A stretch of 32,049 nt of DNA. Origin: a virus. The notes beneath the pieces are model-generated. The model did no database searches and was not told the origin of the DNA. It saw nothing but the letters and a program-made list of their open reading frames with translations. The stretch's first letter is position 1; every line of letters starts with the position of its first letter. Both the position numbers and the translations under genes were made by a program. Below are positions 1-8,072 of this stretch, in pieces. The stretch spans positions 1-32,049 of IMG/VR virus record IMGVR_UViG_3300042691_016020; one strand, written 5' to 3'.

Positions 1-69
1 CCGTTGCCATCGGTTCCAAAACCTATGTTGTGAAAATACTTTGTGAGGGTCTTTACAAAAATTACAATG
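1..69. repeat. Terminal direct repeat, copy 1 (circular-contig overlap)
   Basis: The first 69 bases are identical to the last 69 bases (31981-32049), and the match stops at the window end. A tail gene reads in frame through the join. The simplest reading is a circularly permuted or circular genome whose contig ends overlap by an assembler word length. A true 69-bp terminal repeat is less likely because it lies inside a coding sequence. Confidence 0.95.
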
Positions 70-479
70 TACATTTTTTGAATAAATGGGGCGGTTATGA
101 AACCATGATGTTCAATAAGGTTTCACGTAAAACATACGATGTCGAACGCAAAACGTTTAAGCAATTGCCGTACCGAGTAGGTGCAACGGGTGGAGTTTCT
201 GTTTTAAGCAATTACACAATGTACAAACAAACAACACAATTCGGTGGTAGGTTCCGCGAAAAGTTGCGAATGAATACTGATTGGCTGACCGACGCGGAAT
301 ACCAATGGTTGGCACAATTAGCAACATCGGCCGAGGTTTACATAGAGGATGAAGGTGAATTGTATCCGGTTATCATGACGGCTAATAACTACGAATTCCG
401 AGAACATATTGTTGATGGATTAATTAACTTGATGATTGAGGTTGATTTTGGGGTAACGTATAAAACACAATTCCAATGA
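1..479 (+). CDS. Tail protein, 3' part of a gene spanning the contig junction
   Basis: C-terminal part of a structural gene that begins at 31314 and crosses the circular junction; the full protein is about 381 residues. The open frame enters at base 3 and ends with TGA at 477-479, overlapping the next gene's ATG (476) as ATGA. The C-terminal portion has a pattern common in tail proteins of Bacteroidota phages: an aromatic segment (HFLNKWGGYETMMFNKVSRK), a Tyr/Thr-rich beta-like stretch and a closing VDFGVTYKTQFQ. Its place just before the large baseplate-like protein and tape measure suggests a distal-tail (Dit-like) role. That role is inferred from position; no catalytic motif is present. 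A GTG at 30 is in frame but is internal. Confidence 0.75.
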   Translation, partial: VAIGSKTYVVKILCEGLYKNYNVHFLNKWGGYETMMFNKVSRKTYDVERKTFKQLPYRVGATGGVSVLSNYTMYKQTTQFGGRFREKLRMNTDWLTDAEYQWLAQLATSAEVYIEDEGELYPVIMTANNYEFREHIVDGLINLMIEVDFGVTYKTQFQ

Positions 480-2506
480 TCCAACTTTTTGTAGAAAAAC
501 AGGCGGTTGACATTAACGAATCATTCAGCACATTGCTCACAATGTCGATTGATGACATAAAAGATTTTGGAGCAAAGAATACAACGTTTTCTAAAACAAT
601 TGTTTTACCAGGTACCAAAAACAACAACAAACTTTTTGGAAACATTTTCAACATCAACGCAAGAAACGATTATAATCCAGCCGAATTAAATGTTGGTATA
701 AATTTTAACCCTGCAATTTCAGCAGATGCAATAATATTTGCGGACAATCTGCAAGTATTCAAAGGCGTTTTTAGAATACTTGAGATCGTAATTGAAGATG
801 ACTTCATAGAATATGAGTGTGCAGTATTTGGTGAACTAGGTGGTTTTGTTGCGGCGTTAGCAAATAAAAAGATTGAAGAACTTGATTTCAGCGCATACAA
901 TACGGCGTGGAATTATACCAACATAACGGCATCATGGAACACCATCGCCGGGGCCGGCCTTTATTTTCCGCTGATTGATTACGGCGCAGCATCGACAAAC
1001 AAAACGGATTTCAATTTTGATACATTCCGCCCGGCGTTGTATGTTAGGCAAATCCTGGAAAAAATGATAACTGCGTCTGGATATACGTGGGAATTTCCTG
1101 CGTTGTCATCTGCGTTGTTTAATCGTTTGATTGTTCCACATAATCAAAAAAATCTTTATCGTTATAATTCAACAGCGTTTCAAGCAACGCCAACAACAAC
1201 AAATTATCTTTCGGCGCAACCAATTGTTTTTACGGTTTCAACGTTAGGCGATTTTACGCCAAGCGGTGGGAATACTATTTTTACTTATGGCGGCGCATCG
1301 GCAATAACAACAAACATCATTTTAGAAATTGATGCAGTTATCAATGCGATTGATCCGGTATTAAATACGTTCCGGGTTAATTTGCAAAAAAACGGAACAA
1401 CCATTTCAACCGCCGCCGATGTGGTTTCATATACGCCCGGATATGCAACGATCTTGATTCTATCGGTTAACAATATCACAATTAACCCGGCCGATACTTT
1501 ATCCGTCCAGGTCAGCGCAAACGTTGGCGATTATTCAATCAACACCGGAACATTGTTTCAAATTGAATTAACAACACCGGGGTTGATTACTATCGGTTAT
1601 GGCGATACCATTATCGTAAACGATACGATTCCGAAAGGTATTTTTCAACGGGAATTCTTTTCGACAATATGTAAAATGTTCAATCTTTATGTTTTCGAGG
1701 ATTACGAAACGGATAAGAAATTAAGGGTTTTACCATTCGTTACATTTTATGAGGATGCCACATCGGTTGATTGGTCATTGAAAGTTGATCGCTCGAAACC
1801 AATGCGCATCAAGCCAATGGCGGAATTGAATTCACGATATTACAATTATAAGTTCAAACAAGATAACGATTTCTATTCTGAAAATTATCGAAAGAAATTC
1901 AATGAAGGGTATGGCGATTTCATTTTTGATACGGAATTTGAATTCGCAAAGGAAACAACATCGGTTGAATTGATTTTTGCGAATTCCGTTTTGACAAAGT
2001 TTACCGGCAAGGATAAAATATTTTCATCCATTTACAAATTGTCGAATTCAAACAATTCTGAAGATCGGATGGATTCGGTGATTCGAATAATGCAGGCAAA
2101 GAAAATGACCGGGGTTGGCACATGGAATATACTGAATGTCGGTTCATCCGTTGGCAGTCAAACCGTGTATGGATACGCCGGCCATATCGATGATCCAATA
2201 ACTCCAACGTTTGATTTGTGTTTTTCGCCACCGCAAGAATTGAGTTTTGAGGTTTCCAATTACACGCCGAACAATTTGTTCAATGATTATTGGGATTCGT
2301 ACATGGCGGAAATTACCGACAAAGATTCCCGGTTATTGACATGCACCATGAAATTGGCATTTAAAGATATTTATAAATTAGATTTTGCCAAGTTGATTTG
2401 GATAGATGGAGTTTTGTATAGGCTAAATAAGATCACAGATTTTAATGCAACAAGTGAAGATGTTTGTAATGTTGAACTATTAAAAATTATAAATAGGATA
2501 TACTAA
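476..2506 (+). CDS. Large tail protein, baseplate/tail-hub candidate
   Basis: A 676-residue protein between the junction-spanning tail gene (ATGA overlap) and the tape measure (start overlaps its stop at 2506). The N-terminus includes DFGAKNTTFSKTIVLPGT and a following beta-rich region, a combination seen in structural proteins near the tape measure of Bacteroidota siphoviruses. The middle (about residues 230-390) is Thr/Asn/Ile-rich and beta-like; the C-terminus (RLLTCTMKLAFKDIYKLDFA) resembles tail-associated hub proteins. I infer a baseplate hub or Tal-like role from position and size; no peptidase motif is evident. From about 900 to 2340 the codon use is visibly richer in GCC, CCG and CGG than in the flanking parts, suggesting the middle was exchanged by recombination. 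Confidence 0.65.
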   Translation: MIQLFVEKQAVDINESFSTLLTMSIDDIKDFGAKNTTFSKTIVLPGTKNNNKLFGNIFNINARNDYNPAELNVGINFNPAISADAIIFADNLQVFKGVFRILEIVIEDDFIEYECAVFGELGGFVAALANKKIEELDFSAYNTAWNYTNITASWNTIAGAGLYFPLIDYGAASTNKTDFNFDTFRPALYVRQILEKMITASGYTWEFPALSSALFNRLIVPHNQKNLYRYNSTAFQATPTTTNYLSAQPIVFTVSTLGDFTPSGGNTIFTYGGASAITTNIILEIDAVINAIDPVLNTFRVNLQKNGTTISTAADVVSYTPGYATILILSVNNITINPADTLSVQVSANVGDYSINTGTLFQIELTTPGLITIGYGDTIIVNDTIPKGIFQREFFSTICKMFNLYVFEDYETDKKLRVLPFVTFYEDATSVDWSLKVDRSKPMRIKPMAELNSRYYNYKFKQDNDFYSENYRKKFNEGYGDFIFDTEFEFAKETTSVELIFANSVLTKFTGKDKIFSSIYKLSNSNNSEDRMDSVIRIMQAKKMTGVGTWNILNVGSSVGSQTVYGYAGHIDDPITPTFDLCFSPPQELSFEVSNYTPNNLFNDYWDSYMAEITDKDSRLLTCTMKLAFKDIYKLDFAKLIWIDGVLYRLNKITDFNATSEDVCNVELLKIINRIY

Positions 2507-4242
2507 TGGCGGATATAAATATAAAAGCTAAGATAGAGGTTGAAACGGGTGGCGCGGAGAAGAAGATAGATAATATGCAGCAAGGTCTTAAAGGGGCCAG
2601 TAAAAATGCAGGCGATACCGGTGGATCATTCTCTAAATTAAAAGGTGAGTTAGGAGCTTTGTCACCGGCTCTTGGACAAGCCGGGCAAGGTGTTGGTGCA
2701 CTTACTCAGGCTTTTAATATTTTAAAAGCAAATCCAATTATAGGTGTTTTTGCTTTACTTGCGGGATTGGTAGTAGCATTGTTCCAGAAGTTTAAACAAA
2801 TGGAAGGTGTTTCTGATTCACTAGGTAAAGCATTTGGAACTTTATCAGGTGTTTTCAATACATTCATTACTGGTATTTTAACTCCATTAATTGATGGTTT
2901 TGTTTGGTTGATTGAAAATATAACTGGTGGATTAGTTAGTGCTTTATCTGCTTTAGGAGTAACAACAGAAAAAACAGCACAACGTTTTGGTGAGATTACA
3001 GAAGCATTAGATGATCTAGAAGATGCGCAAAGGAATAGTGCGATAGCTACTGCTGAAGCCAATAGAAAACTACAGGATGCAAGAGAAATTGCAGCAGATG
3101 CAAACTTACCTATTAAAGATCGTATTAATGCTTTAAAAGAAGCAGCTAAAATTGAAAGAGAGGAATCATTAAAGGTTATTGAAATTAACCGAATGAAAGC
3201 CAAGCTAACAATGGAAGCAATGGCAATGGAGCTTGGTGCTAGAGGTGATTTGATTGCAAAGATTCGCGAGGGTTCATTAGAGCAATTAAAAGCTGCAAGG
3301 TTAGAATTGCAGAACATGAAAAATGTTGACAAGGAAAAATTGTCTGCAATTGATCAAATGATTATTGCTGCTGAAAATGAAGCTGCGTCAATGGCAAAGA
3401 TTTCTAAAAAAACGCAGTCACAAATTACATCTATTGAAAATGATGAAAGACAAAAGAGAGAAGAAGCAGCAAGAAAAGAAGCAGAAAGAAAAAAGAAATT
3501 ACATGAACAAGAACTCGAAAGAATAAAAAAAGAAGCTGAAGAAAATTTAAAAAGATTTTTGGCTGGCAGATTAAATGAAGAAGATCAGCAAAAAATAGAT
3601 GAAAGAAGAAAAGAATCAATTAAAAGTATTGATCCAGTTATTAAAGGATCAATGGAAGCAAATTTGCAAGCGATTGGTGCAGTCGCAAATGCAAGTGCAG
3701 AAGCAGCGTTAAAGAAAAAGAAACAAGATGATGAAGATGCAGCTAATGTAGAAAAACGTGAACAGGCTAAACGTAATGCACTTAAAGATACTGGTGATGC
3801 ATTAAACGCGGTAGGTGAGATAGTTGGTAAGCAAACTGTAGCAGGAAAAGCATTAGGAGTTGCACAAGCTTTAATTAATACTTTTTTAGGTATTACAGAA
3901 ATATGGAGAAATAAAACTATAATACCTGAACCATTTGGTACTATTTCTAAAGTTGCAGCTACTGTTACTGCAGCTGCATCAGGTTTTGCAGCAGTTCGTG
4001 GAATCATGAGGACACAGGTTCCAGGAGCTGGTGGGGGAGGAGCGGGTGGATCTATACCAGCAATGCCAACTAATGCGCCAGTTACACCAATGGGAACTTC
4101 AACAAGTTTGAATGCCGCATCTATACAAGGTATAGGAAATGCTGCTGCAGGTGGAGTTGGTAGAGCTTATGTATTAGATTCGGATATTAGAAACAGTGAT
4201 GAACGTCAAATGCGTTTACAAAGAGCTGCTAGATTAGGTTAA
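2506..4242 (+). CDS. Tape measure protein
   Basis: Tape measure proteins set tail length and travel through the tail on ejection. This 578-residue protein has the expected layout: a short N-terminus, a Gly/Ala-rich segment, a membrane-like helix at about residues 78-95 (IIGVFALLAGLVVALFQKF), a second hydrophobic stretch at 112-150, a long charged coiled coil from about 160 to 430 with runs of E, K, R and A, and a Gly/Pro-rich C-terminus with GAGGGGAGG. Its position after tail genes fits. It is short for the class; at the usual ~1.5 Å per residue it would predict a tail of about 85-90 nm, which is inference. The start overlaps the upstream stop (TAATG). Confidence 0.85.
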   Translation: MADINIKAKIEVETGGAEKKIDNMQQGLKGASKNAGDTGGSFSKLKGELGALSPALGQAGQGVGALTQAFNILKANPIIGVFALLAGLVVALFQKFKQMEGVSDSLGKAFGTLSGVFNTFITGILTPLIDGFVWLIENITGGLVSALSALGVTTEKTAQRFGEITEALDDLEDAQRNSAIATAEANRKLQDAREIAADANLPIKDRINALKEAAKIEREESLKVIEINRMKAKLTMEAMAMELGARGDLIAKIREGSLEQLKAARLELQNMKNVDKEKLSAIDQMIIAAENEAASMAKISKKTQSQITSIENDERQKREEAARKEAERKKKLHEQELERIKKEAEENLKRFLAGRLNEEDQQKIDERRKESIKSIDPVIKGSMEANLQAIGAVANASAEAALKKKKQDDEDAANVEKREQAKRNALKDTGDALNAVGEIVGKQTVAGKALGVAQALINTFLGITEIWRNKTIIPEPFGTISKVAATVTAAASGFAAVRGIMRTQVPGAGGGGAGGSIPAMPTNAPVTPMGTSTSLNAASIQGIGNAAAGGVGRAYVLDSDIRNSDERQMRLQRAARLG

Positions 4243-4260
4243 AAATAAAAAACATATAAA

Positions 4261-5289
4261 ATGAAGAATTTACCAGTTTATGAAATGCTTATATCAGATG
4301 ATGTTGAATCCGATATGCAAGTAGATTTTATTGCGCTTGTTGATAAGCCAGCAATCAAGAAAGACTTTATGAAATTTAGTGAAGACTTTGTAGAGCCATC
4401 ATCCGGGGAACATAAAGATCATTTCTTACCAAGATGTATTTCTTATGTAATCAATGAGGGTAAAGACAACGAGCAAGCTACAGCAATATGCTATTCTATA
4501 TGGGATCAGCATTTTGCAGAAGAGTCTTACAATGATTATCCTGATTCAGTAAAGAATAATGCTAAGGCCGTTTTAAAATGGGTTGAAGAAAATGGTTGGG
4601 GATCTTGTGGAACTGCAGTAGGGAAACAAAGAGCAAACCAGTTAGCTAATGGAGAAAAGATAAGTATTGAAACTATCAAGCGTATGTATTCATACTTATC
4701 TAGGCATGAGGTAGATTTAAAAAATAGTAAAGGATATGGTGATGGCTGTGGCAAACTTATGTATGATTCATGGGGTGGGAAGTCCGCATTGTCTTGGGCG
4801 GAGAGTAAGATAAAGCAAGTTGAGCGTATGGCATTTGCAATTCAAGACGAAGAGAAGCGTATTATTAGTGGGCCATTGATGGTAGCAAATCAAAAGATTT
4901 ATAGGAATGATCCTGAGATGGGAGAGTATGAAGTATTTTTCTCCCCGGAAACTATTAGAAAGATTGCTATAAAAATAGCTAAGAAAGGTTTTCATAATAA
5001 TATTAATCTCATGCATAGAGAAGATATGGCTGTGCCTGATGTTACTTTATTTGAAGTATTTCAAAGTGATAAAGAAAGAGGTATAAGGCCAATGAAAGGA
5101 TTTGAAGATCTTGCTGATGGATCATTGTTTGGATCAATGTATGTAGAAAATGATGTTGCATGGCAGATGGTTAAAGATGGCATGATTAAAGGTTTTAGTG
5201 TTGAAGGCCAATTTGGGATGAAGAAAAAAGATAAGTATGATGAAACATTTGAAAAAATTGTTTCAATCTTAAATGAAACAAACATCTAG
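4261..5289 (+). CDS. XkdF-like prohead serine protease with inserted domains
   Basis: The ends of this 342-residue protein match the XkdF-like putative prohead protease pattern: an N-terminus with FIALVDKPAIKKDFMKF (residues 23-39), then KRIISGPLMVANQKIYRND (199-217), a candidate His in NLMHRED (His252) and a candidate Ser in KGFSVEGQF (Ser313). The enzyme would trim the scaffold and capsid during head assembly. Between the first and second blocks, residues about 45-190 hold extra modules: one with LPRCISYVI and ATAICYSIWDQHF, and one with RANQLANGEKIS, ETIKRMYSYLSRHEVD and WGGKSALSWAE, a motif set known from other phage head proteins. Scaffold-like and capsid genes follow. The family call is good; catalytic residues are inferred by position only. 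Confidence 0.75.
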   Translation: MKNLPVYEMLISDDVESDMQVDFIALVDKPAIKKDFMKFSEDFVEPSSGEHKDHFLPRCISYVINEGKDNEQATAICYSIWDQHFAEESYNDYPDSVKNNAKAVLKWVEENGWGSCGTAVGKQRANQLANGEKISIETIKRMYSYLSRHEVDLKNSKGYGDGCGKLMYDSWGGKSALSWAESKIKQVERMAFAIQDEEKRIISGPLMVANQKIYRNDPEMGEYEVFFSPETIRKIAIKIAKKGFHNNINLMHREDMAVPDVTLFEVFQSDKERGIRPMKGFEDLADGSLFGSMYVENDVAWQMVKDGMIKGFSVEGQFGMKKKDKYDETFEKIVSILNETNI

Positions 5290-5320
5290 TAATTGCCATT
5301 TATAAAAAAATAGTCATTTT

Positions 5321-5842
5321 ATGTCAACAAAAGAAGCAGTAGAAAAAATAAAATTAATGCTATTTGGTGATATGGTTAAACCAGAACCAGCCCCAGCACC
5401 AGTAGAAGAAGCAAAGTTTATGGATTATAAACTAAAGAATGGTGGGGTAGTAGCAATTGATAAGCTTGAAGTTGGTGGTTCTGTTACTCTTGATGGTCAG
5501 CCTGCCCCGGACGGTGAGCATGAGTTTGAAGATGGGACTAAGATCATGGTAACTAGTGGTCTTATTACAGAAGTAAAAGCACCTGAAACTCCATCAATTG
5601 AAGTAGAAGTTGAAGCAATGAAAAAACTTCCCGGTCAATTCAGCGCTATTGAGCTTAGCTTTGCAGAGCATGCAGCTGAGGTTAAAGAACTGAAGAACAC
5701 TATTGAAAAGCAAGATCAAGCATTGAAACAAATGTTTAGTCTTGTAGAAAAGATTGCAAATAACAGTATTGAAAAGCCTATTGAAAAAGTAAGGTCATTT
5801 GAAGAGATGACACCACTTGAAAAATTTAGGGCACAAAAATAA
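5321..5842 (+). CDS. Scaffold-like head protein
   Basis: A 173-residue protein lying between the prohead protease and the capsid gene, where scaffolds usually sit. Residues 20-30 are Pro/Ala/Glu-rich (KPEPAPAPVEE); 35-85 form a small beta-rich unit with repeated D/G turns (IDKLEVGGSVTLDGQPAPDG); 115-150 is a heptad-like coiled coil (HAAEVKELKNTIEKQDQALK); the end is EMTPLEKFRAQK. A coiled coil with an acidic linker is typical of scaffolds cleaved by the neighbouring protease. The role is inferred from order and shape, without a recognised family. Confidence 0.6.
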   Translation: MSTKEAVEKIKLMLFGDMVKPEPAPAPVEEAKFMDYKLKNGGVVAIDKLEVGGSVTLDGQPAPDGEHEFEDGTKIMVTSGLITEVKAPETPSIEVEVEAMKKLPGQFSAIELSFAEHAAEVKELKNTIEKQDQALKQMFSLVEKIANNSIEKPIEKVRSFEEMTPLEKFRAQK

Positions 5843-5845
5843 AGT

Positions 5846-6025
5846 ATGGCATTAAAAATTAAAGATGGTGCAGAAATTTGGGCTTATGGTCACAAGTCTA
5901 ATCCATTTACATCTGAATCAGAATTATCTCAGGAGCAACTAGAACATTTGAAATCTAGATTTCCTGATGAAATTGAGGAAGTAGAACAAACAGAAAAAAA
6001 ATCGTTAAAATCTAAAAACAAATAA
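5846..6025 (+). CDS. Small hypothetical head-region protein (59 aa)
   Basis: A 59-residue frame (ATG 5846, TAA 6023) fills the space between the scaffold-like gene (stop 5842) and the capsid gene (ATG 6028), leaving only a few bases on each side. The protein starts MALKIKDGAEIWAYGHKSNP, is followed by an acidic segment, and ends in a Lys/Ser-rich tail (KKSLKSKNK). I do not recognise a family. The tight fit and the charged, low-Cys composition support a real small structural or assembly protein. Confidence 0.6.
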   Translation: MALKIKDGAEIWAYGHKSNPFTSESELSQEQLEHLKSRFPDEIEEVEQTEKKSLKSKNK

Positions 6026-6027
6026 CA

Positions 6028-7026
6028 ATGGCAATTAGCGCAACAATCGTGGACATCCGGGGCAAAGCCTACGAACCAATCTTGGAGGAACTGCTTTTTG
6101 AAAATAAAACCGTTTCCGAAAACCTTGTATCTTTTGAGACAGATGTTAAGAATGAAACAATCATCACTGAATCAAGTGCTGTTGTAACTCTTCAAGCTTA
6201 TGCTTCTGGTGCACCAACTTCTCAAGGTACACTTGGTTTTGTTGATACAGCAGTAACTCCAACCAAGGTAATGTTTTACCAAGAGTTTGATCCTAATGCT
6301 CTTCGTCCTTCACGTTTCAAAAGAAGCATGAAGCCTGGCGCTTGGGAAATTATGAGCACTGAATTTGAGCGTACAGTTATGGCGACTTACGGTAAAGAAG
6401 TATCACTTGATGCTGAAAGCAAATGGTGGGCTGGTATTACTTCTGCTACTAAAACTGCTATTGCTGCATTGACTCCTGGCACTGGTCAAACTTCAGTTGG
6501 TGCTGCAGAACAAACTTGGGCTGCTGCTCAAACTGCAACTCAATTTGATGGTGTGGTTGCTAAGATGATCTATAACAATGGAGCTCTTGGTCTCAGGGTT
6601 AAAGTCGCTGGTACAACTATTTCTAGTACAAACGTAGCTACTGAGTATGGTAAAGTATATGCTGCAATTCCAGCAGTAGTACTTGCTCAAAGTGAAAAGC
6701 CATTCCTTTATGCGCCTTACAGTCACAAACAGTTCATTAACATTTATAATGTTAATGCTACTTATCGTGATTTGTTCAGTGTAGATATTAAGGCTGATAA
6801 GTATTTCTATAATGGAATTGAAATTAAATTCGTTCCAGTTCCAGAAAACTGTATCATAGCTGCTCTTCCTTCTAACCTGATCTGGTGCACTGATCTTGTT
6901 GCTGACATTAATAAAATGGAGATCAACAAGGTTGCAAACAATCGTGAGGATATGTTCGTTAAGCACATCTTTACTATTGCTGCACACGTTGCAAGGCAAG
7001 CAAACAACGTGCTGTATCTTGGTTAA
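6028..7026 (+). CDS. Major capsid protein
   Basis: A 332-residue protein immediately after protease and scaffold-like genes, of the expected size for a major capsid protein. It starts MAISATIVDIRGKAYEPILE and shows a long N-terminal arm, an Ala/Thr-rich middle, the block MKPGAWEIMSTEFERTVMAT (residues about 106-125) and a C-terminal half including LAQSEKPFLYAPYSHKQF and VAARQ-like AAHVARQANNVLY near the end. It resembles capsid proteins of Bacteroidota siphoviruses; an HK97-type fold is inferred rather than shown. Codon use differs from its neighbours: GCT, ACT and CTT are frequent, as in highly expressed genes. Confidence 0.75.
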   Translation: MAISATIVDIRGKAYEPILEELLFENKTVSENLVSFETDVKNETIITESSAVVTLQAYASGAPTSQGTLGFVDTAVTPTKVMFYQEFDPNALRPSRFKRSMKPGAWEIMSTEFERTVMATYGKEVSLDAESKWWAGITSATKTAIAALTPGTGQTSVGAAEQTWAAAQTATQFDGVVAKMIYNNGALGLRVKVAGTTISSTNVATEYGKVYAAIPAVVLAQSEKPFLYAPYSHKQFINIYNVNATYRDLFSVDIKADKYFYNGIEIKFVPVPENCIIAALPSNLIWCTDLVADINKMEINKVANNREDMFVKHIFTIAAHVARQANNVLYLG

Positions 7027-7039
7027 TTGATTCAATAAC

Positions 7040-7063
7040 AAGGGCGGGGTAAAACCTGCCCTT
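7040..7063 (+). terminator. Hairpin between capsid and next structural gene
   Basis: An inverted repeat: AAGGGC at 7040-7045 pairs with GCCCTT at 7058-7063, extended by GGG against CCT (one G-U pair), with the loop GTAAAA. Only a weak T stretch follows, so it may attenuate or stabilise mRNA after the capsid gene rather than fully terminate. Confidence 0.5.
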
Positions 7064-7080
7064 ACTTAAAATATAAGATT

Positions 7081-7593
7081 ATGCCGTGTGCACTTACAAC
7101 TGGATATAACTTAGACTGTCGATTGAACTATGGCGGTGTAAAAGAAATTTATGTCATAGAGTTTGAAAATGTTACAGCAGTAACTGAAACAGCTGGTATT
7201 ATTACTGGAATAACAAAAGCAGCAACTAAGACATTTAAAAAATATAATCTTATTGCTCATACCGCAGAAGGTGATGAAGCTTTGACCGCTTCTCGTGAAA
7301 TGGGTACATTGAGTAATAAACAGACTATTAAGTTTCCTATTAATAAAATGACAACAGCTGTAAGGAACGAGCTTTTCTTGCTTGCTCAAAACAGGTTGAT
7401 GTTTGTTTTTGTTGATGAGAATAGTACAAACTGGCTTTATGGTCGTGACTATGGTTTGACACTTACCACTGCCGCTGCTAAAACTGGTAAAGTACTTGCT
7501 GACAGGAATGGTTATGAATTGGTATTTGAAGGAGATGAAAAGAATCTTGCTTACGAAGTAGATGATACTACGCTCGCTACCTTGACTACATAG
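7081..7593 (+). CDS. Structural protein, possible tail tube
   Basis: A 170-residue protein after the capsid gene, closed by a strong terminator. The start, MPCALTTGYNLDCR followed by GGVKEIYVIEF, is characteristic of a conserved structural protein of Bacteroidota phages. The rest alternates beta-like stretches: RNELFLLAQNRLMFVFVDENS, then WLYGRDYGLTL, then DRNGYELVFEGDEKN. The size and beta-rich pattern, and the gene's own leader hairpin, fit an abundant protein such as the tail tube or a head decoration protein; which of the two I cannot tell. Confidence 0.55.
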   Translation: MPCALTTGYNLDCRLNYGGVKEIYVIEFENVTAVTETAGIITGITKAATKTFKKYNLIAHTAEGDEALTASREMGTLSNKQTIKFPINKMTTAVRNELFLLAQNRLMFVFVDENSTNWLYGRDYGLTLTTAAAKTGKVLADRNGYELVFEGDEKNLAYEVDDTTLATLTT

Positions 7594-7627
7594 TTCATAA
7601 TGTGGGTTTTTAATTACTATCACATGA

Positions 7628-7656
7628 CCCCCTAATTATTTAGGGGGTTTTTTTTT
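7628..7656 (+). terminator. Strong rho-independent terminator
   Basis: CCCCCTAA (7628-7635) pairs perfectly with TTAGGGGG (7640-7647) around a TTAT loop and is followed by nine T residues. It closes the capsid/structural transcript about 35 bases after the stop at 7593. The remaining gap up to 7691 is AT-rich with no clear promoter. Confidence 0.9.
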
Positions 7657-7691
7657 GAAACAAAAACCGCTTTTTTGCCACTATATAGTGT

Positions 7692-8072
7692 ATGATCGTT
7701 TATACTATAGGACAGCAATCAGATACTGTTGTGACTTTAAATGAGTCTACCACTTTGATCAATCCCTATTATTTATTTATTTTTACTAATGTATCTACAA
7801 AGGTTGTAATAAGTAAAGTAGTAAATTCCACGTCTGATACTTCTTTGTATCCTGATCGTGTTAATATATATCAATTTAATACTATAACATTATTTGCAAC
7901 AGCACAAGCCGGTCAATATAGTTATGAGGTGTATGAGCAAGAGAGTTCTACTAATACTAATCCAGATGGATTAAATTTAGTAGAATGTGGTAAGATGAAA
8001 CTATTTCCAGCTGTTAATTTAATACAACAAGGATATGAGCCAACGACGACATACAAAGGATACGCTGGTTAA
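7692..8072 (+). CDS. Hypothetical beta-rich structural protein
   Basis: A 126-residue protein between the strong terminator and the portal gene, whose start it overlaps by 38 bases. Sequence blocks: YYLFIFTNVSTKVVISKVV, YPDRVNIYQFNTITLF, AGQYSYEVYEQESSTNTNPDG and LVECGKMKLF. This arrangement (a Phe/Thr-rich strand pair, then GQYxYEVYEQ, then a VExGK motif) recurs in small structural proteins of Bacteroidota phages, and a beta-sandwich is likely. No function is known to me; position suggests a head or neck accessory component. Confidence 0.65.
   Translation: MIVYTIGQQSDTVVTLNESTTLINPYYLFIFTNVSTKVVISKVVNSTSDTSLYPDRVNIYQFNTITLFATAQAGQYSYEVYEQESSTNTNPDGLNLVECGKMKLFPAVNLIQQGYEPTTTYKGYAG

Noticed and set aside
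2706-3332. A 208-codon antisense frame inside the tape measure gene
   Set aside because: It is the mirror of a Lys/Glu/Ala-rich coiled coil (Ser/Phe/Leu-rich in reverse), with no leader and no protein-like motif.
6493-7041. A 182-codon antisense frame over the capsid gene
   Set aside because: Lies wholly opposite a well-supported capsid gene; the composition (Cys, Ser, Ile-rich) is typical of a shadow frame.
7111-7623. A 170-codon antisense frame over the structural gene after the capsid
   Set aside because: Covers the same bases as a supported gene plus the terminator; Cys/Ser-rich shadow composition.
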